Shown: in pieces, positions 1 to 10,374 of the stretch
Numbering within the stretch: position 1 is the stretch's first letter
How the letters are laid out: the number at the start of each line of letters is the position of its first letter
DNA from: Ditylenchus dipsaci
Lineage: Eukaryota; Nematoda; Chromadorea; Rhabditida; Anguinidae
DNA length: 64,000 nt
Reading direction: 5' to 3'
Assembly: GCA_004194705.1 (NCBI GenBank)
Contig: SADC01001220.1
Coordinates: 1-64,000 of the forward strand
Notes under the pieces: model-generated
Told to the model about the DNA's origin: nothing
Seen by the model: only the letters and a program-made list of their open reading frames with translations
The model's database searches: none
Program-made: the position numbers and the translations under genes

Positions 1-843
1 TATATCCCCGGTATTCTCCGCTGCGGATATGTGAATATCCTCGAGGGATCCTCAAAGGACAGCAGCAGATTTGTTGAGAAATATGAAACAAAATTTTTTC
101 ATAAGCCAACCTGTGATTCTAACACCGGATTCGTGCTCGGCATGGTCGATTTACTATAAAAACTACTCTTAAAACGAACAGTTTAAGTCAAATATTTGAA
201 TTCCTCTCGGACAACAAAATATTATTTCAAATTTGAAAAATTTCAAATTTTCGGTTCTGAGTACCCAACTCAAACACGGAGATCCCCCTGTTCCGGGTCG
301 CGTATCCGCCCGAATTTTACATCATTCGACGCGCCACATTCTAGCGCTCAAAAACGGAGTTTGCACACGAATTTCTGATATGGCAAAAAATTTTTTCTTT
401 GATGAGAAATTTTCCGAAAAAAGTTTTTGACCAGAAATTTTTTTCGCCCAACCAACCCCCGATTTTTATTAGCGCAATCGCGAGCCTCCATGCGGTTCCT
501 AAGTGAGGACACCAACTTTGAAAATTAAAGTTTTCAAAAAAAGACCTAAAAAGTGAGTGTTTCCCACGGCCCAGAGCAGCGTCATAGTAAAGGTGGATTC
601 ATAACATGCTTTTTGATATGGACGCCTAAATTTTCATTGGACGCCTAATTTTTTTTTCTTGGACGCCCAGTTTTTTTGGACGCCTAAAGCGACTATGGAC
701 GCCTAAAGTAGATTAGAGCCAGATTACTTTGTAGTAGTCATGCTGCTAATAGCTTCGGAGGCTCTTAAAAAAAGCCAAAAAACTAGCTTCGGAAAAGTCA
801 AAGAATAATTTCTTAAAGACAATTTGATATTCTAATTAATTAT
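1..843. other. no gene recognised; short GGACGCCTAA tandem
   Basis: No convincing exon is seen. Between about 620 and 710 the phrase GGACGCCTAA (with variants) occurs about five times, separated by T-runs. The short open frames here lack splice signals or similarity that I recognise. Confidence 0.5.
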
Positions 844-1520
844 GGCTCAAATCGAAAACACCCGTCAAAATCATTAAATCTCGCGTCAAATTTATTTCTT
901 ATCCCGTCAAATTCAAATTTTCCACAAAATCATTAAATCTCCCGTCAAAATCATTATTTCTCCCGTTAAAATCATTAAATCTCCCGTCAAATTTAAATTT
1001 TTTGCATAAATTTTGCGGGAATTCAAATTTTCTAGTCAGAAAATAACTTGGATTGGTCAGAATCCCACCCCGGAATGGCCAGAAGCGCCTGAAAGTTGGT
1101 TTTTTCGGGGTTTTATTAAAGGGGGCTGGGTGAACTTTTTGGGAATAATCGATTGAGCGGATCAGAATTCGGGTCCGGTCGGCTTAATCGCTCAGAATTC
1201 CAGGTTTATGGAGGTTTTGAGTGGTTCAGGGTGGAATTCTGAGTGATTCAGCCGACCGGACCGGAATTCTGATCCGCTCAATCGATTTTTCGCAAAAAGT
1301 TTACCACCCCCCCCCCCCTTAGTAAGCCCCAATAAACCAACTTTCAGACGCTTCTGGCCATTCCGGGGTGGGATTCTGACCAATCCAAGTTATTTTCTGA
1401 CTAGAAAATTTGAATTCCCGCAAAATTTATGCAAAAATTTAAATTTGACGGGAGTTTTAATATTTTGACGGGAGATTTAATGATTTTGACGGAGATTTAA
1501 TGATTTTGACGGGTGTTTTC

Positions 1521-2825
1521 GGCGCTACCATGGTTCATAAAAAATTAATTCATTTTAAAGGGAATTCGTAAAAAACGGGTTTCATAAAAAATAGAATTCT
1601 TCGAAAACCGGATTTCGAAAAAAAATTAATTTGTTTCAAAACGGTTTGGCAAAATGAAACTTTGCGATATTTTGATTTCATGAATCATTGTTTAAATACG
1701 TATTTTTGATTGCTTTCCGATCGACATTTCTATTATCATTCTCATTGAATTAAGCGCTCCCGATGAATCTCGAAGACCGATACAGCAGCCCTGATGAAGC
1801 GAGCAGCTGTGATGCGAGTGAGCAATGATCATTGGAGGAAAAGGAAATGAGCTCAAGCCAAATCCAACAGTCAACCCGAAACGTCCAAGTGGGTCGAAAG
1901 CGGAAGCGTGAGCCTCAGATCATTACGGGTCTTGCCATCAAGTTCATTAAGAGCAAGAAGGGAAGGCGCATGCTGATTCTGGATGGTAGGCTTTTATCAT
2001 AATTTCTAGTAACATTGCAAGTACTGATCTAGGAGAAGTTCACTCTGCTGGTTACAAGGACAAGCAACAGATCACTCAAAGATCTTCAGCTTCTTAACAA
2101 CGATCCGAACACGCCATGTGATCCTGAAATGTGATCCTTCTCATCTCCCTTCAAACAGGTACTCCAGTAAACCAAAAGGCAGAAGACAAACGAATTTCGG
2201 CACAAAGAAAGAGCATCTCTGCAAGCTACAAAGTGGATCAGATTTATAAATATGTACAATCCCAGTCTTTGTTTTGTGATCTGAACGGGTGATTTTGTTT
2301 GATTACGTTGAATAAAAGTGTGAGGGTTTGTTCGTAGTTGGTTCGTGTGTTTTAACTTGAGTTAGGCCACGGCCATATGGCGGAAGATGGCCGGTCATTT
2401 TACCAAATTGTTTGCGTGCTAATGGTTGCATATTCTCCAGCTAGAAATTTGCAATTCTTAACTGTGAAAATTTATGGTGAAATAACTGTGAAAATGGTTA
2501 TAATTCGACCATATATTGGTGGTTTGGCCGAATTTATAATAACCGGCTGATTTTTCCTTTTTTCAAGATTACACTGTCGCTGAGATACTTTTTTTTTATC
2601 CAGTTGTGAAATGAATTTGTCGAGAAATCTGGATAAACCTATTTATTGATGAATTAAATATTGATAAAACTATATATTTTTTAAAACTTCATTTTGCCAA
2701 ACCGTTTTGAAACAAACTAATTTTTTATCGAAATCCGGTTTTCGAAGAATTCTATTTTTTATGAAACCCGTTTTTTACGAATTCCCTTTAAAATGAATCA
2801 ATTTTTTATGAACCGTGGTAGCGCC
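1521..2825. mobile_element. nested DNA transposon, TIR GGCGCTACCA, 8-bp TSD
   Basis: TIRs of about 135 bp (1521-1655 and 2690-2825) begin GGCGCTACCATGG and GGCGCTACCACGG. The 8-bp TSD GTGTTTTC is perfect at 1513-1520 and 2826-2833. The inner kilobase contains a short spliced open frame (1847-2097) but no recognisable transposase. The superfamily is unsettled; hAT, Merlin and P elements all make 8-bp TSDs. Confidence 0.85.
1847..2097 (+). CDS. small two-exon ORF carried by a transposon; possible FLYWCH remnant
   Basis: Exon 1 (1847-1985) and exon 2 (from 2033) are joined by a 47-bp GT-AG intron. The first exon encodes a basic segment followed by IKSKKGRRMLILDG, which resembles the start of a FLYWCH zinc finger (GxxxLxxDG). 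The W, C and H ligands that should follow are not visible. The frame after the splice is short and closes at about 2097; an alternative +1 frame runs longer. It lies wholly inside the nested 8-bp-TSD element, so it is transposon cargo or a transposase relic rather than a host gene. Confidence 0.35.
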
Positions 2826-3031
2826 GTGTTTTCAGGTACAGCCATTAATTATTGGGTATCTGAAGTGGAATCCTTTTTATATTCAAAAATTGGCATTAAA
2901 CATAACGCCAATAATTCATTGGCTGTTTTACTATTGTTGAATCTGTCTTAAATATTTTACTTGCCATTTTTATCATTCTCAACATATTATTATCGTATTT
3001 CATTTTATTAAACTATTCAAAAAAGAATTTC

Positions 3032-6000
3032 ATGATTAAAAGTGAACTTGATACCTTTGAATGTGGATCTGGTGTGGATATTGAGCAACGTACTAGCGAG
3101 TCAAAGGCTTCTCGCAAACGCAAATCATACTCCATCAAAACCAAGCTAGAAGTGGTCGACTACGCAAAAGAGTACTCTAAGAATGCAGCTAGCAGAAAAT
3201 TTAATATTAGTCGGTCAATAGTGCAAAGTTGGGTCAAGCAAGAGAAAGAACTTCAAGAATACCAGTCAATTTTTTTATAATTAATTAAAATAATAATAGC
3301 GCTAATGGCAAAAGTTTTAGTGACTCGAGTCCCGGAACAAGTGCTAAGCAAAGACTGCAAGGAGCTGGACGCCACTTGTGTTTTGCAGAGCTAGATAAAG
3401 AGTTGGCTAACTGGCTGCAAGAACAACAAGCTAAAGATATTCAGATTTCACGAAAAATACTGAAACAGCAAGCCGAAAAAATATTTGTTCGTCAAAACAA
3501 TAATAATGGTATTCAGTTCAAGGTCAGTTTCTTCTGCTATGACACGTTTTGAATTCCGTATTTCCTCTAATACAGCCACCGGTGGCTTTATTTTTTGTAT
3601 GCCCAAAAATCTAAAATATTTTAGATCGATCTCGAGATTTTTGGCTAAAAATCTAAATCGAAAAAGCGGAATCGGTAGAGCTTGTGAGAATTAAGAAAAT
3701 TCAACAAACAGCTTCGCATAATATTTACTCTGCCTCGAGATACAGACCCTCAAAGTCGAGGGGTGGTTCTATTAGGACGGTACGTGACATAATTTCGTCG
3801 CGCCCAAAATTTCGTCGCGCCGAAATTTCGTCGTGCCCAAAATTTCGTCGCGCCCAAAATTTCGTCCCATACATTTTTTCGTTCTTAAAAATTATTTTGC
3901 AGTCTCAGTTAGTATTCTCGTATTCATCAACCCTATTCGTAGAGTTCTACCTTCTATTGCTTCTTCAGTGCTCAACTTTTTTTTTTTGTGAAGAGTAAAA
4001 CCGGGTTTGATTGATTAACACGTTCGAAACACAGGGAGTTCCCCATCCTACAGATTAACGACCAGATGGACATCTTGGTATAGTTGCATCTTCATTTTAT
4101 TATGCCATTGAACAAAAGTATCAACAATCAACAAAAAGACGATAAACAAATCACTGATCCATGATAAAATTGTGAGCTAATCCTCGAAGGTATTCTGGCA
4201 AGCTTTTCTGACCGAATCGCTCAACCAAGTAAAGGATTCTTGCGTCTGCTTGGAAGTACACCGCTCTTTTTGCAACTGGAAGAATACCACCGATGTTTTG
4301 CTCGTATTGATGGTCATAGAGCTTCTGCACTTCCATCAGCTCTGTGAGAAAGCGACCGACTGAAGGATGATCTACGTCCAGAATTGTATGCAACCGGCGA
4401 TGTGCGGCTTCAGCGTAATTATTGGTTCGTAATTATTCATTCTCGGCCAAAATGACATAGACCTAAACATAATCTTTTCAAATAAATAACCTATATCTAA
4501 ATTTACCTGAGCAAAAGGGGCAGGTGTGATGCTAAATGTTCCATCCATATATACGTGCTTCATCTCAGCGGCCCATTCTTGATGCTGCTGTCTGCCAAAC
4601 ACGATCACCCTTAACAAATATCTTAAATAAAATAGTGAAAGCAGAAAATATAACCTTTCAAGATCTCTGCAATGCGCACCCGAATCACCCAACAAAAACA
4701 GTTCCTCTTCACCATTAGCACAGTAAAACTCATGCTCATCAGGAATATTCACATCAGCGACTGAATTTGCTTCGATAACAGGAATTTGCAATTTTGCTCG
4801 CACTCGGAGGATTTGTTTTCGGACAGCGCTCTTATGAAGTTGAAAGGAAACCGAGCTTGGCAAAGTTTGTAGTTCACGCGTCAAAAGCTGAATGGGTTTC
4901 TAAGATTCGACTTTACATTTAAATTATCTGAGTGATGAAATAAAAACCTCGCGTGTCTCTGCAGCTCGTTTTTGAGGTTAGCCTTCACCACAGCAACAAC
5001 AGGAGCCACGGGATCAACTGCATGGTTATGGAACTTCCAAAGTTTGACGAATACATTATTGCAAACAAGAGTGTGGAGGCGAGCAGGACAATTCCTATCT
5101 TCTCCAGAATTGTTTTTCACCATTTGGCTTGCTCCTGCCATCAGCAACGAACAGATATCCTTGGTAGTTAGCTTTTTGCTTCCCATGAGTAGACTTGATT
5201 GTGCTTACAATTTCTGGATCCAGGTTTTCAACGGCACCCTGTAACGAAAATGTAACTTATTATATTAACCTTTAACCAAAACAAAACATCACTTGTTCTT
5301 CGAAGTCATCCGGAGCAACGGTTTGTCTTTCCTCATACCTCTCATTGTCATTCTATAACATAAGAAGATCAACAGTCACACCAACAAAAGAGCAACAACA
5401 AATTTTAAGAAAAATGCACCTCGAAACGATTATCCTAGTCAGCTTGATGATCTTCTCTGACCCATCCATCGGCTAGCACCTGATTCTCTGCATTTTCCAC
5501 TGTTTGTAGGACTCGAGAAAGCCAATCCATATCCATATTCATCTGAAATAATTAAGTCTAGCCACATAAATGCCACGCCAATTGGATGCCTACTCGCATC
5601 TCATCAATAATAAAATATAAAGAACACAAATGAATGAATCAAATGAAGATCAAAATACAATGCAGCAAGGAGTTAACTATAATTCAGATTAATCTACGAA
5701 TAAGGTGGGTCCGCCCTGTTCCCCCTCAAAGGACGTTTCCCCTCAAGGCCGTTTCCCCTCAAAGGCCGTTTCCCCTCAAAGGACGTTTCCCCTCAAAGGA
5801 CGTTTCCCTCAAAGTTCTCCTCAAAGGCCGTTTCCCCTCAAAGAACGTTTCCCTCGAAGCTCCCTCAGATTCTTCTCTTTCTACCTACTGCCTTCGGCAG
5901 GCAACCTAATTCAATAGGAAGCCCCTTTGTGGGTACATGGTCTGGGATAAGGGCTGACCCTTTGGGGGTACATGGTCCGGGATAAGGGCTAACTCTTTAT

Positions 6001-6905
6001 ATACGAGCTCTATATTAGCATCCATCAGATTGCTAAATTTTTATATTTAAAGTAAATATCGATTTTCAAAAAAAACACAGAAAAATGAATAAATACAAAA
6101 TCAGACTTAAAAAAATGAACAGATACAGGCGGTGAAATGACCCGACGGTGAAATGATACAGGCGGTGAAATGACCCGGCGGTGAAAATGCGTGTTAACGG
6201 TAAAATCCACCAATATCCTCCAAAACGTTTTTGATGATGCTCATGGCTGTCGATTGCTAGCGCACCTGAACAAAAAAATATTAATAAAAACGAGAGTGCA
6301 AAAGCAGAGCGCAAAAAAGAAGAGCGAAAAAATTGACGCGCCACTTGCGCGACTCCAGATATGGGTAACTCGAAGAAAATTGCAAAAAAAATTGAGGGGA
6401 ACTTTGAGGGGAAACGTCCTTTGAGGGAAACGGCCTTGAGGGGAAACGTCCTTTGAGGGGAAACGTCCTTGAGGGGAAACGTCCTTTGAGGGGAAATGGG
6501 CGTGTCCCGAATAAGGTCGATGTATACGAGAATAATAACTGAGACTGCAAAATAATTTTTAAGAACGAAAAAATGTATGAGACGAAATTTTGGGCGCGAC
6601 GAAATTTCGGGCGCGACGAAATTTTGGCGCGACGAAATTATGTCCGTGTCCGCTATTAGGAGGGGTGGCTCTTTGAGAGAAAATACGGTATATTTATTGC
6701 TCAGGCTAGCGAAGGATGGCTTCAAAAGTTCATGTTTCGTCACAATTTATGCACTCGTGATCTTACTCTAGCTCCTGTGAATACTACTGCTGCTGTCCCT
6801 ACTCACAATACTGCTAAAGTTCAAAAACCAGCCGAGGAATATGAGCAGATCTTATTTGACTTCATAAAAGAACAAATATTGTACAAAGAGAACACAGTTT
6901 TTTAG
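3032..6905 (+). CDS. pogo/CENP-B-type bipartite DNA-binding protein without a transposase core
   Basis: Three exons (3032-3264, 3300-3522, 6705-6905) give an uninterrupted frame of about 218 residues. Residues about 28-75 form a Psq/Brinker-like helix-turn-helix (KRKSYSIKTKLEVVDYA, then an SRSIVQSWV recognition helix). Residues about 95-170 form the CENP-B/Tc5-type second helix-turn-helix, with ELDKELANWLQEQQ, KILKQQAEKIF and, across the last splice, FK joined to ASEGWLQKFMFRHNL. Phases agree at both junctions (43-bp first intron; AAG|gtcag and ctcag|GCTAGC for the second). The DDE catalytic domain of Tigger/pogo transposases is absent; a stop follows a 40-residue tail. The second intron (3523-6704) is almost entirely a transposon nest. 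It is either a domesticated DNA-binding protein or the 5' part of a dead element. The intact frame favours a gene, but expression is unknown. Confidence 0.7.
4151..5255 (-). pseudogene. FLYWCH-MULE transposase pseudogene
   Basis: Read on the minus strand, the 5' part encodes a FLYWCH zinc-finger region (NYQGYLFVADG, EKQFWRR, then after a one-frame shift near 5090 NCPARLHT and KLWKFHNHAVDP). Next comes the MULE transposase start, with MKHVYMDGTFSITPAPFAQ spliced to VYVILAENE through a 45-bp intron at about 4507-4463. The sequence then jumps to RTNNYAEAAHRRL, the conserved C-terminal MULE block, so most of the DDE core is deleted. In-frame stops occur between the blocks. It belongs to the element bounded by the 9-bp TSD CTATTAGGA and cannot be active. 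Confidence 0.8.
5706..6507. mobile_element. foldback element with CCTCAAAGGACGTTTCC arrays, 9-bp TSD
   Basis: The 9-bp TSD CGAATAAGG is perfect (5697-5705 and 6508-6516). The arms consist of tandem CCCCTCAAAGGACGTTTC units (5725-5855) and their inverse (6395-6495). A second small repeat, GGCGGTGAAATGA, occurs near 6130-6190. No coding sequence is credible; open frames here only translate the repeats. It is nested in the MULE. Confidence 0.85.
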
Positions 6906-7673
6906 TTAAGCAAATAAAATTTGATAAATTTCGGTGTTAAATATTTTGTAAAATTTCTGTTTCGAGATGCTTTCTTTAATAGAAGTCGTTAAAAAGTTTC
7001 GCATATATTTGCCGGTTTGGCTATAAACTTTTGGCATGTTCTCGGTATTTTTAAGAAATTTTTGTCATTGTCACATTTCATTTTTTTGCAAATCATAGAA
7101 CTAGCCTTGTGCTACTAACATTAGGTATATAAAAAGTGCAAATTTCATTATTTAGACCATTTTCGAATCCATTTTATAGTTTGTATCTTGGTGTACAAAG
7201 AAATATTTCGAAAAGCATCGATGCTGCATAAGTATTCACACCCTTTCAAAATTTGAATCTCAGTGTAATAGGGAAATTGGCGCCAAACAAAAAATTATCA
7301 AAAATGGTCGATTTGGGACACCTTTTTTGTTTCATGCCTCTGATCTGGTCTTTTCTTTTCGGTTTTTGCATGCTTATTGCCAAAAGATTCCTCACAGTAA
7401 GGGCTTTCGAATGAGCCATTATTTGCCGAAAAAACAATTGAAATTTCAAAAGCAGAACTGATTTCTGTGAAAATTTTCAAAGAAATTTTTTCGCCTTATT
7501 GCCACTTGTTTGCTTTAAACGGTCTCTAGTTGTAAAAATTCTGACTTTACAAAAATCGGTCTGATTATTCTTGTAGCTGAATGTCTGAGCTATCTTTTGT
7601 TGTATGAGAGGTCCTAAAAACGACGACTTTTTCAGATTTTTTGACGGAATCAAATTTGGTGTAATTTTCAGGT
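6906..7673. other. no gene recognised between two loci
   Basis: AT-rich sequence downstream of the CENP-B-like gene. No repeat termini with a TSD and no supported exon were found; the minus-strand open frames at 7246-7737 lack recognisable features. Confidence 0.5.
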
Positions 7674-8170
7674 ATGATGAGGACTCGCCATTCAAGCTAT
7701 AAAAGAGGCAAGGAGCAGGACAGGGATCAAGAATCAATGAGTCAACCGGTCAAAAAGCAGCAGGTTTCAGCAAGAGAAGCACTAAGCTATTTGGTGCAGA
7801 AGAAAAAGCAAGCGAAAGCAGAGGCTGCAAACCGAGCTAAGGCTGCAGGAAGGGCCCGTCTTCGTAAGTTCTTTCAGCTTGTCTTATATCCCACTATAAA
7901 ATTTCTTAATTTCAGAGAAGCATGATGAGCAAAGGAAAAATTTGCGAAGCCAGCCGAAGGAATGTGCAACAGAAAGGTCTTTGTCAAGAAGTGAGTTGAA
8001 ATTAAAGTACTAACAGCATGACGACAATATTTTTAGGTATTAGTGTACCGAAACGGAATATAGCCAGATACGTCTGGGTAAGCTATTTTTCCTTGTTCTA
8101 CCTATTTTTGCAGATTTTTGTAGCGAAATTGGCCGAAGAGAAGGAACAGCAGTTTACCCTCTCAGTTTAG
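7674..8170 (+). CDS. unrecognised small basic protein, four exons
   Basis: Exons 7674-7863, 7916-7990, 8037-8077 and 8114-8170 join in phase through three GT-AG introns of 36-52 bp and end at a TAG, giving about 120 residues. The product is highly basic, with an alanine/lysine-rich helix-prone segment ([19 protein letters not shown]). I recognise no family. It runs directly into the RPB1 fragment downstream, so it may be a third captured gene piece instead of a free-standing gene. The start is the first of two adjacent ATGs. Confidence 0.4.
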
Positions 8171-8463
8171 ATGCATCGAAGAAGACCGTGACTGGCTCAG
8201 CATTTACCAGGGAATGCCCTACTTCAATCCTACGAATGCTAGTCCTTGGCTGCTGAGACTTGAGTTGGATCGCAAGCGAATGACGGACAAGAAGTTGAGC
8301 ATGCATTTGGCTCTGCTGTGTGATGTGATGACTACTAAAGGTAAATTTTTGTTAGATTGTGTGTATCTTTGTAATAATCCACTTCCTTTATCTAGGAGAT
8401 TTGATGACAATCACTCGACAAGGGATCAACAGGCAAGAAGTAGGCGCTTGGTCAATTAACTGA
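8168..8463 (+). pseudogene. POLR2A: RNA polymerase II largest subunit (RPB1) fragment, internally deleted
   Basis: The exon ending at 8340 contains [21 protein letters not shown], a near-perfect copy of a conserved RPB1 block, fused directly to [12 protein letters not shown]. In real RPB1 these blocks are separated by over 100 residues. A 55-bp intron (8341-8395) precedes [18 protein letters not shown], the block that normally follows it, then a stop at 8461. Because the intron is kept, the fragment was copied at DNA level, not by retroposition. The missing middle and early stop make it a pseudogene or chimera. Confidence 0.85.
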
Positions 8464-8721
8464 AGTCGGAACCGACTGCTTAGATCTGGTGGGTATTTTT
8501 GCAAGTGTAGTGTAGTAGCTTAATCTCTTTCTCAGGTTAACGATCTGTTCGACCGCTTGCTGGATGAATCCGCCCACCTGGTCAAGTATGGCGAGACTCG
8601 TACGCTTTCTTCTCGCGAAATCCAGACCTCCGTTCATCTCGTCATGCCTGGAGAGCTGGCCAAGCACACTATCCTGGATGGAACCAAAACTATGTCCAAG
8701 TATAGTGATTCGTTAACTTGA
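8459..8721 (+). pseudogene. H2B: histone H2B C-terminal fragment, divergent
   Basis: After an intron (8489-8535) the frame encodes VNDLFDRLLDESAHL, then RTLSSREIQTSVHLVMPGEL and AKHTILDGTKTMSKYSDS, ending at TGA 8719-8721. This matches the H2B histone fold from helix alpha-2 to the C-terminus (consensus [35 protein letters not shown], KYTSS). The H2B N-terminal tail and alpha-1 are missing, and canonical H2B genes lack introns. It follows the RPB1 fragment immediately, so the two form a chimeric locus. Confidence 0.8.
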
Positions 8722-9250
8722 GCCGGAAATTGCTGACCAGCCATCGTCTCCTATTAAAAATCGTCCGTTACCGTCTTATGTTGTTCCCACATTTGTTTTT
8801 TTTCTGACATAAAAATCTCTGCTTGAACTTTCTTTTTCGAATAGAGCGGTGTTGATATAGGGTATGTGATGAATTGTCTTAAAAATTTGCTCGACAGAAT
8901 TTTCACGGCACTTTTAGTACATATATGGACATGATACATAACTAGTTGTGGGATGCCAGAATATTATTTCCGGAATTCATGATACGGACAAACAAGATTT
9001 TGAAAAAGACATAAGATGCAATTTCTAAACAAAAGATCCTTTGGAGTAAAAGACCGTGTGCTTTTTGCAAAAAACAGTTCATTTTGGTGAAGAAAAGACA
9101 AAAAATTAAAAAAGGCGGATAAAAACGCCAATTTAATTCTTGGCGTTTTGTTTAAGTTGAACTACAAGGAAATTTGAATTTTGAAAGAGTGTGTATTGAT
9201 AATATCAATTTGATATCATGAAACAGAAAAAATATCCTAAATTTTTGGAC
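8722..9250. other. no gene recognised
   Basis: AT-rich spacer between the RPB1/H2B chimera and the hAT element. No exon and no paired repeat ends were found. Confidence 0.5.
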
Positions 9251-9634
9251 CTATTCAACAGGGCTGCCATATGTCATTTTTAAAAGGTGGTATTTAATTT
9301 TGCTGCCAAAAATTTGAATTTTGCTGCCAAAAATTTGAATTTTGCTGCAAATCAAATCTGCTGCCAAAAATTTGAATTTCGCTGCCAAAAATTTGAATTT
9401 TGCTGCCAAAAATTTGAATTTTGCTGCCAAAAATTTGAATTTTGCTGCCAAATCAAATCTGCTGCCAAAAATTTGAATTTTGCTGCCAAAAATTTGTAAT
9501 TTGCTGCCAAAAATTTGAATTTTGCTGCCAAAAATTTTAAATTTGCTGCCAATTCATCCTTATTCAGTTTTTAGTCGCCGATCTGTATTTTTTTCCATTT
9601 TCGTTCACCCTTTAATCATTTTATTATCTGTTTC

Positions 9635-10374
9635 AGATGCATATCGAACAAGTCATTCATCCGAAAAAGCGTACTGCGGGGATTATCTACGCCGTGATCC
9701 AAAACTTTGAAGGTTCAGATGCAGATGACGAGTTGGAAGATTGGAAAAAGCTCTTTGACAATCTTTGGTCAAGCAATGAATGGAGAATGTAAGTTTTTTG
9801 TTATCTGTGTTACTCAGTATTTATTGAAATATGTTAGGGCTAGAAAGCCTATCGTTGGATATAAGCACACTGTCGAAAGCTATGAATGCAGCTACAAAGG
9901 AAGAAAATTTTTTAGTTGTCCTGCTGTGCTAAGAATTCGTCGCCCGACCATGCCAATAAAGTCTTTCGTCTAATTTCCCTTGCACTATCAAATGAGACAA
10001 AATGGTGCTACAAGCAGTTTTTGCTGGCCATCAAAGCTGAAGTATGTATGAACTGGTGTATTGGTGGCAGATGGTGATCAGTCAATAACAGCAGGTATAT
10101 TTGTGTTTATACTTGAGTTTTACAAATGATGTTTTAGCTGCCAACGAGGTATGAAATAGTACTCAGCGATCAATGTGTCACTGGCATGCCAAAAAAAAAG
10201 AATTTAAAGTGCCCAAGTGACTGAAAATGAAAGTTTTAGCTGAGATCGATTTCCTTCATCGGCTGCTTTTCCATAAGAATTCCGCCAAGGTATGTCATAT
10301 CGTGACATGATGAGTGATTTTTCAAGCGAAAATTTTCTTTAGCTAGCATTGCATTATCTGCTCATTGGAATCTC
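9635..10374 (+). pseudogene. unrecognised exon-like cargo inside the hAT element
   Basis: After tttcag near 9635 a frame runs through HPKKRTAGIIYAVIQNFEG and DWKKLFDNLWSSNEW to a donor at about 9789. A further open stretch follows an acceptor near 9838. A last exon candidate starting near 10342 is cut at the TSD GGAATCTC by the nested 990-bp element and would resume at 11373. I recognise no domain; a degraded transposase or captured host exons are both possible. Confidence 0.3.

Larger units (their letters stand above)
844..2843. mobile_element. MULE-type foldback MITE (GGCTCAAAT...ACAGCC), 9-bp TSD
   Basis: The ends are GGCTCAAATC on the left and GGTACAGCC on the right. A perfect 9-bp target duplication ATTAATTAT lies at 835-843 and 2844-2852. 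The subterminal arms carry tandem CCCGTCAAAATCATTAAATC units (about 860-1000) and their inverse (about 1440-1515), with a large palindrome centred near 1190. A second transposon is nested at 1521-2825. A 9-bp TSD fits Mutator-like elements. Copies with the same ends lie at 24779, 44966, 48590 and about 50809. Confidence 0.85.
3778..6652. mobile_element. Mutator-like element (MULE) with decayed transposase, 9-bp TSD
   Basis: A perfect 9-bp duplication CTATTAGGA flanks it (3769-3777 and 6653-6661). The TIRs carry several copies of a TTTCGTCGCGCCCAAAA unit and then pair further inward (3778-3945 with 6517-6652). The interior holds FLYWCH-MULE transposase remnants on the minus strand, and a second element is inserted at 5706-6507. 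Confidence 0.9.
3556..6688. mobile_element. MITE with CCGTATTTCC termini, split by a MULE
   Basis: Left terminus CCGTATTTCCTCTAATA at 3556 and right terminus ending AAATACGG at 6688. Its own sequence is only 3556-3777 and 6653-6688; the rest is the inserted MULE. Relatives occur at 17923-18164 (with clear TA duplication), about 46160-46395 and about 56170-56400, sharing an inner phrase near GGTAGAGCTCGTGA. It lies in the last intron of the CENP-B-like gene. Confidence 0.7.

Noticed and set aside
3485..3998. Frames continuing the CENP-B-like gene into the intron
   Set aside because: They run into the MITE and MULE termini, while the splice AAG|gtcag to ctcag|GCTAGC restores the family motif exactly.
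5634..6743. Several overlapping frames on both strands, one of 225 codons
   Set aside because: They translate the CCTCAAAGGACGTTTCC arrays and the MULE terminal repeats; the peptides are simple repeats.
9297..9550. CRISPR-like regularly spaced repeats
   Set aside because: Units are contiguous tandem repeats with no unique spacers, mirrored at the other end of a transposon, in a eukaryotic genome.
9251..9552. Repetitive frames rich in Asn/Phe/Lys (and the same at 11583-11846)
   Set aside because: Products of the hAT subterminal array read in several frames, not proteins.
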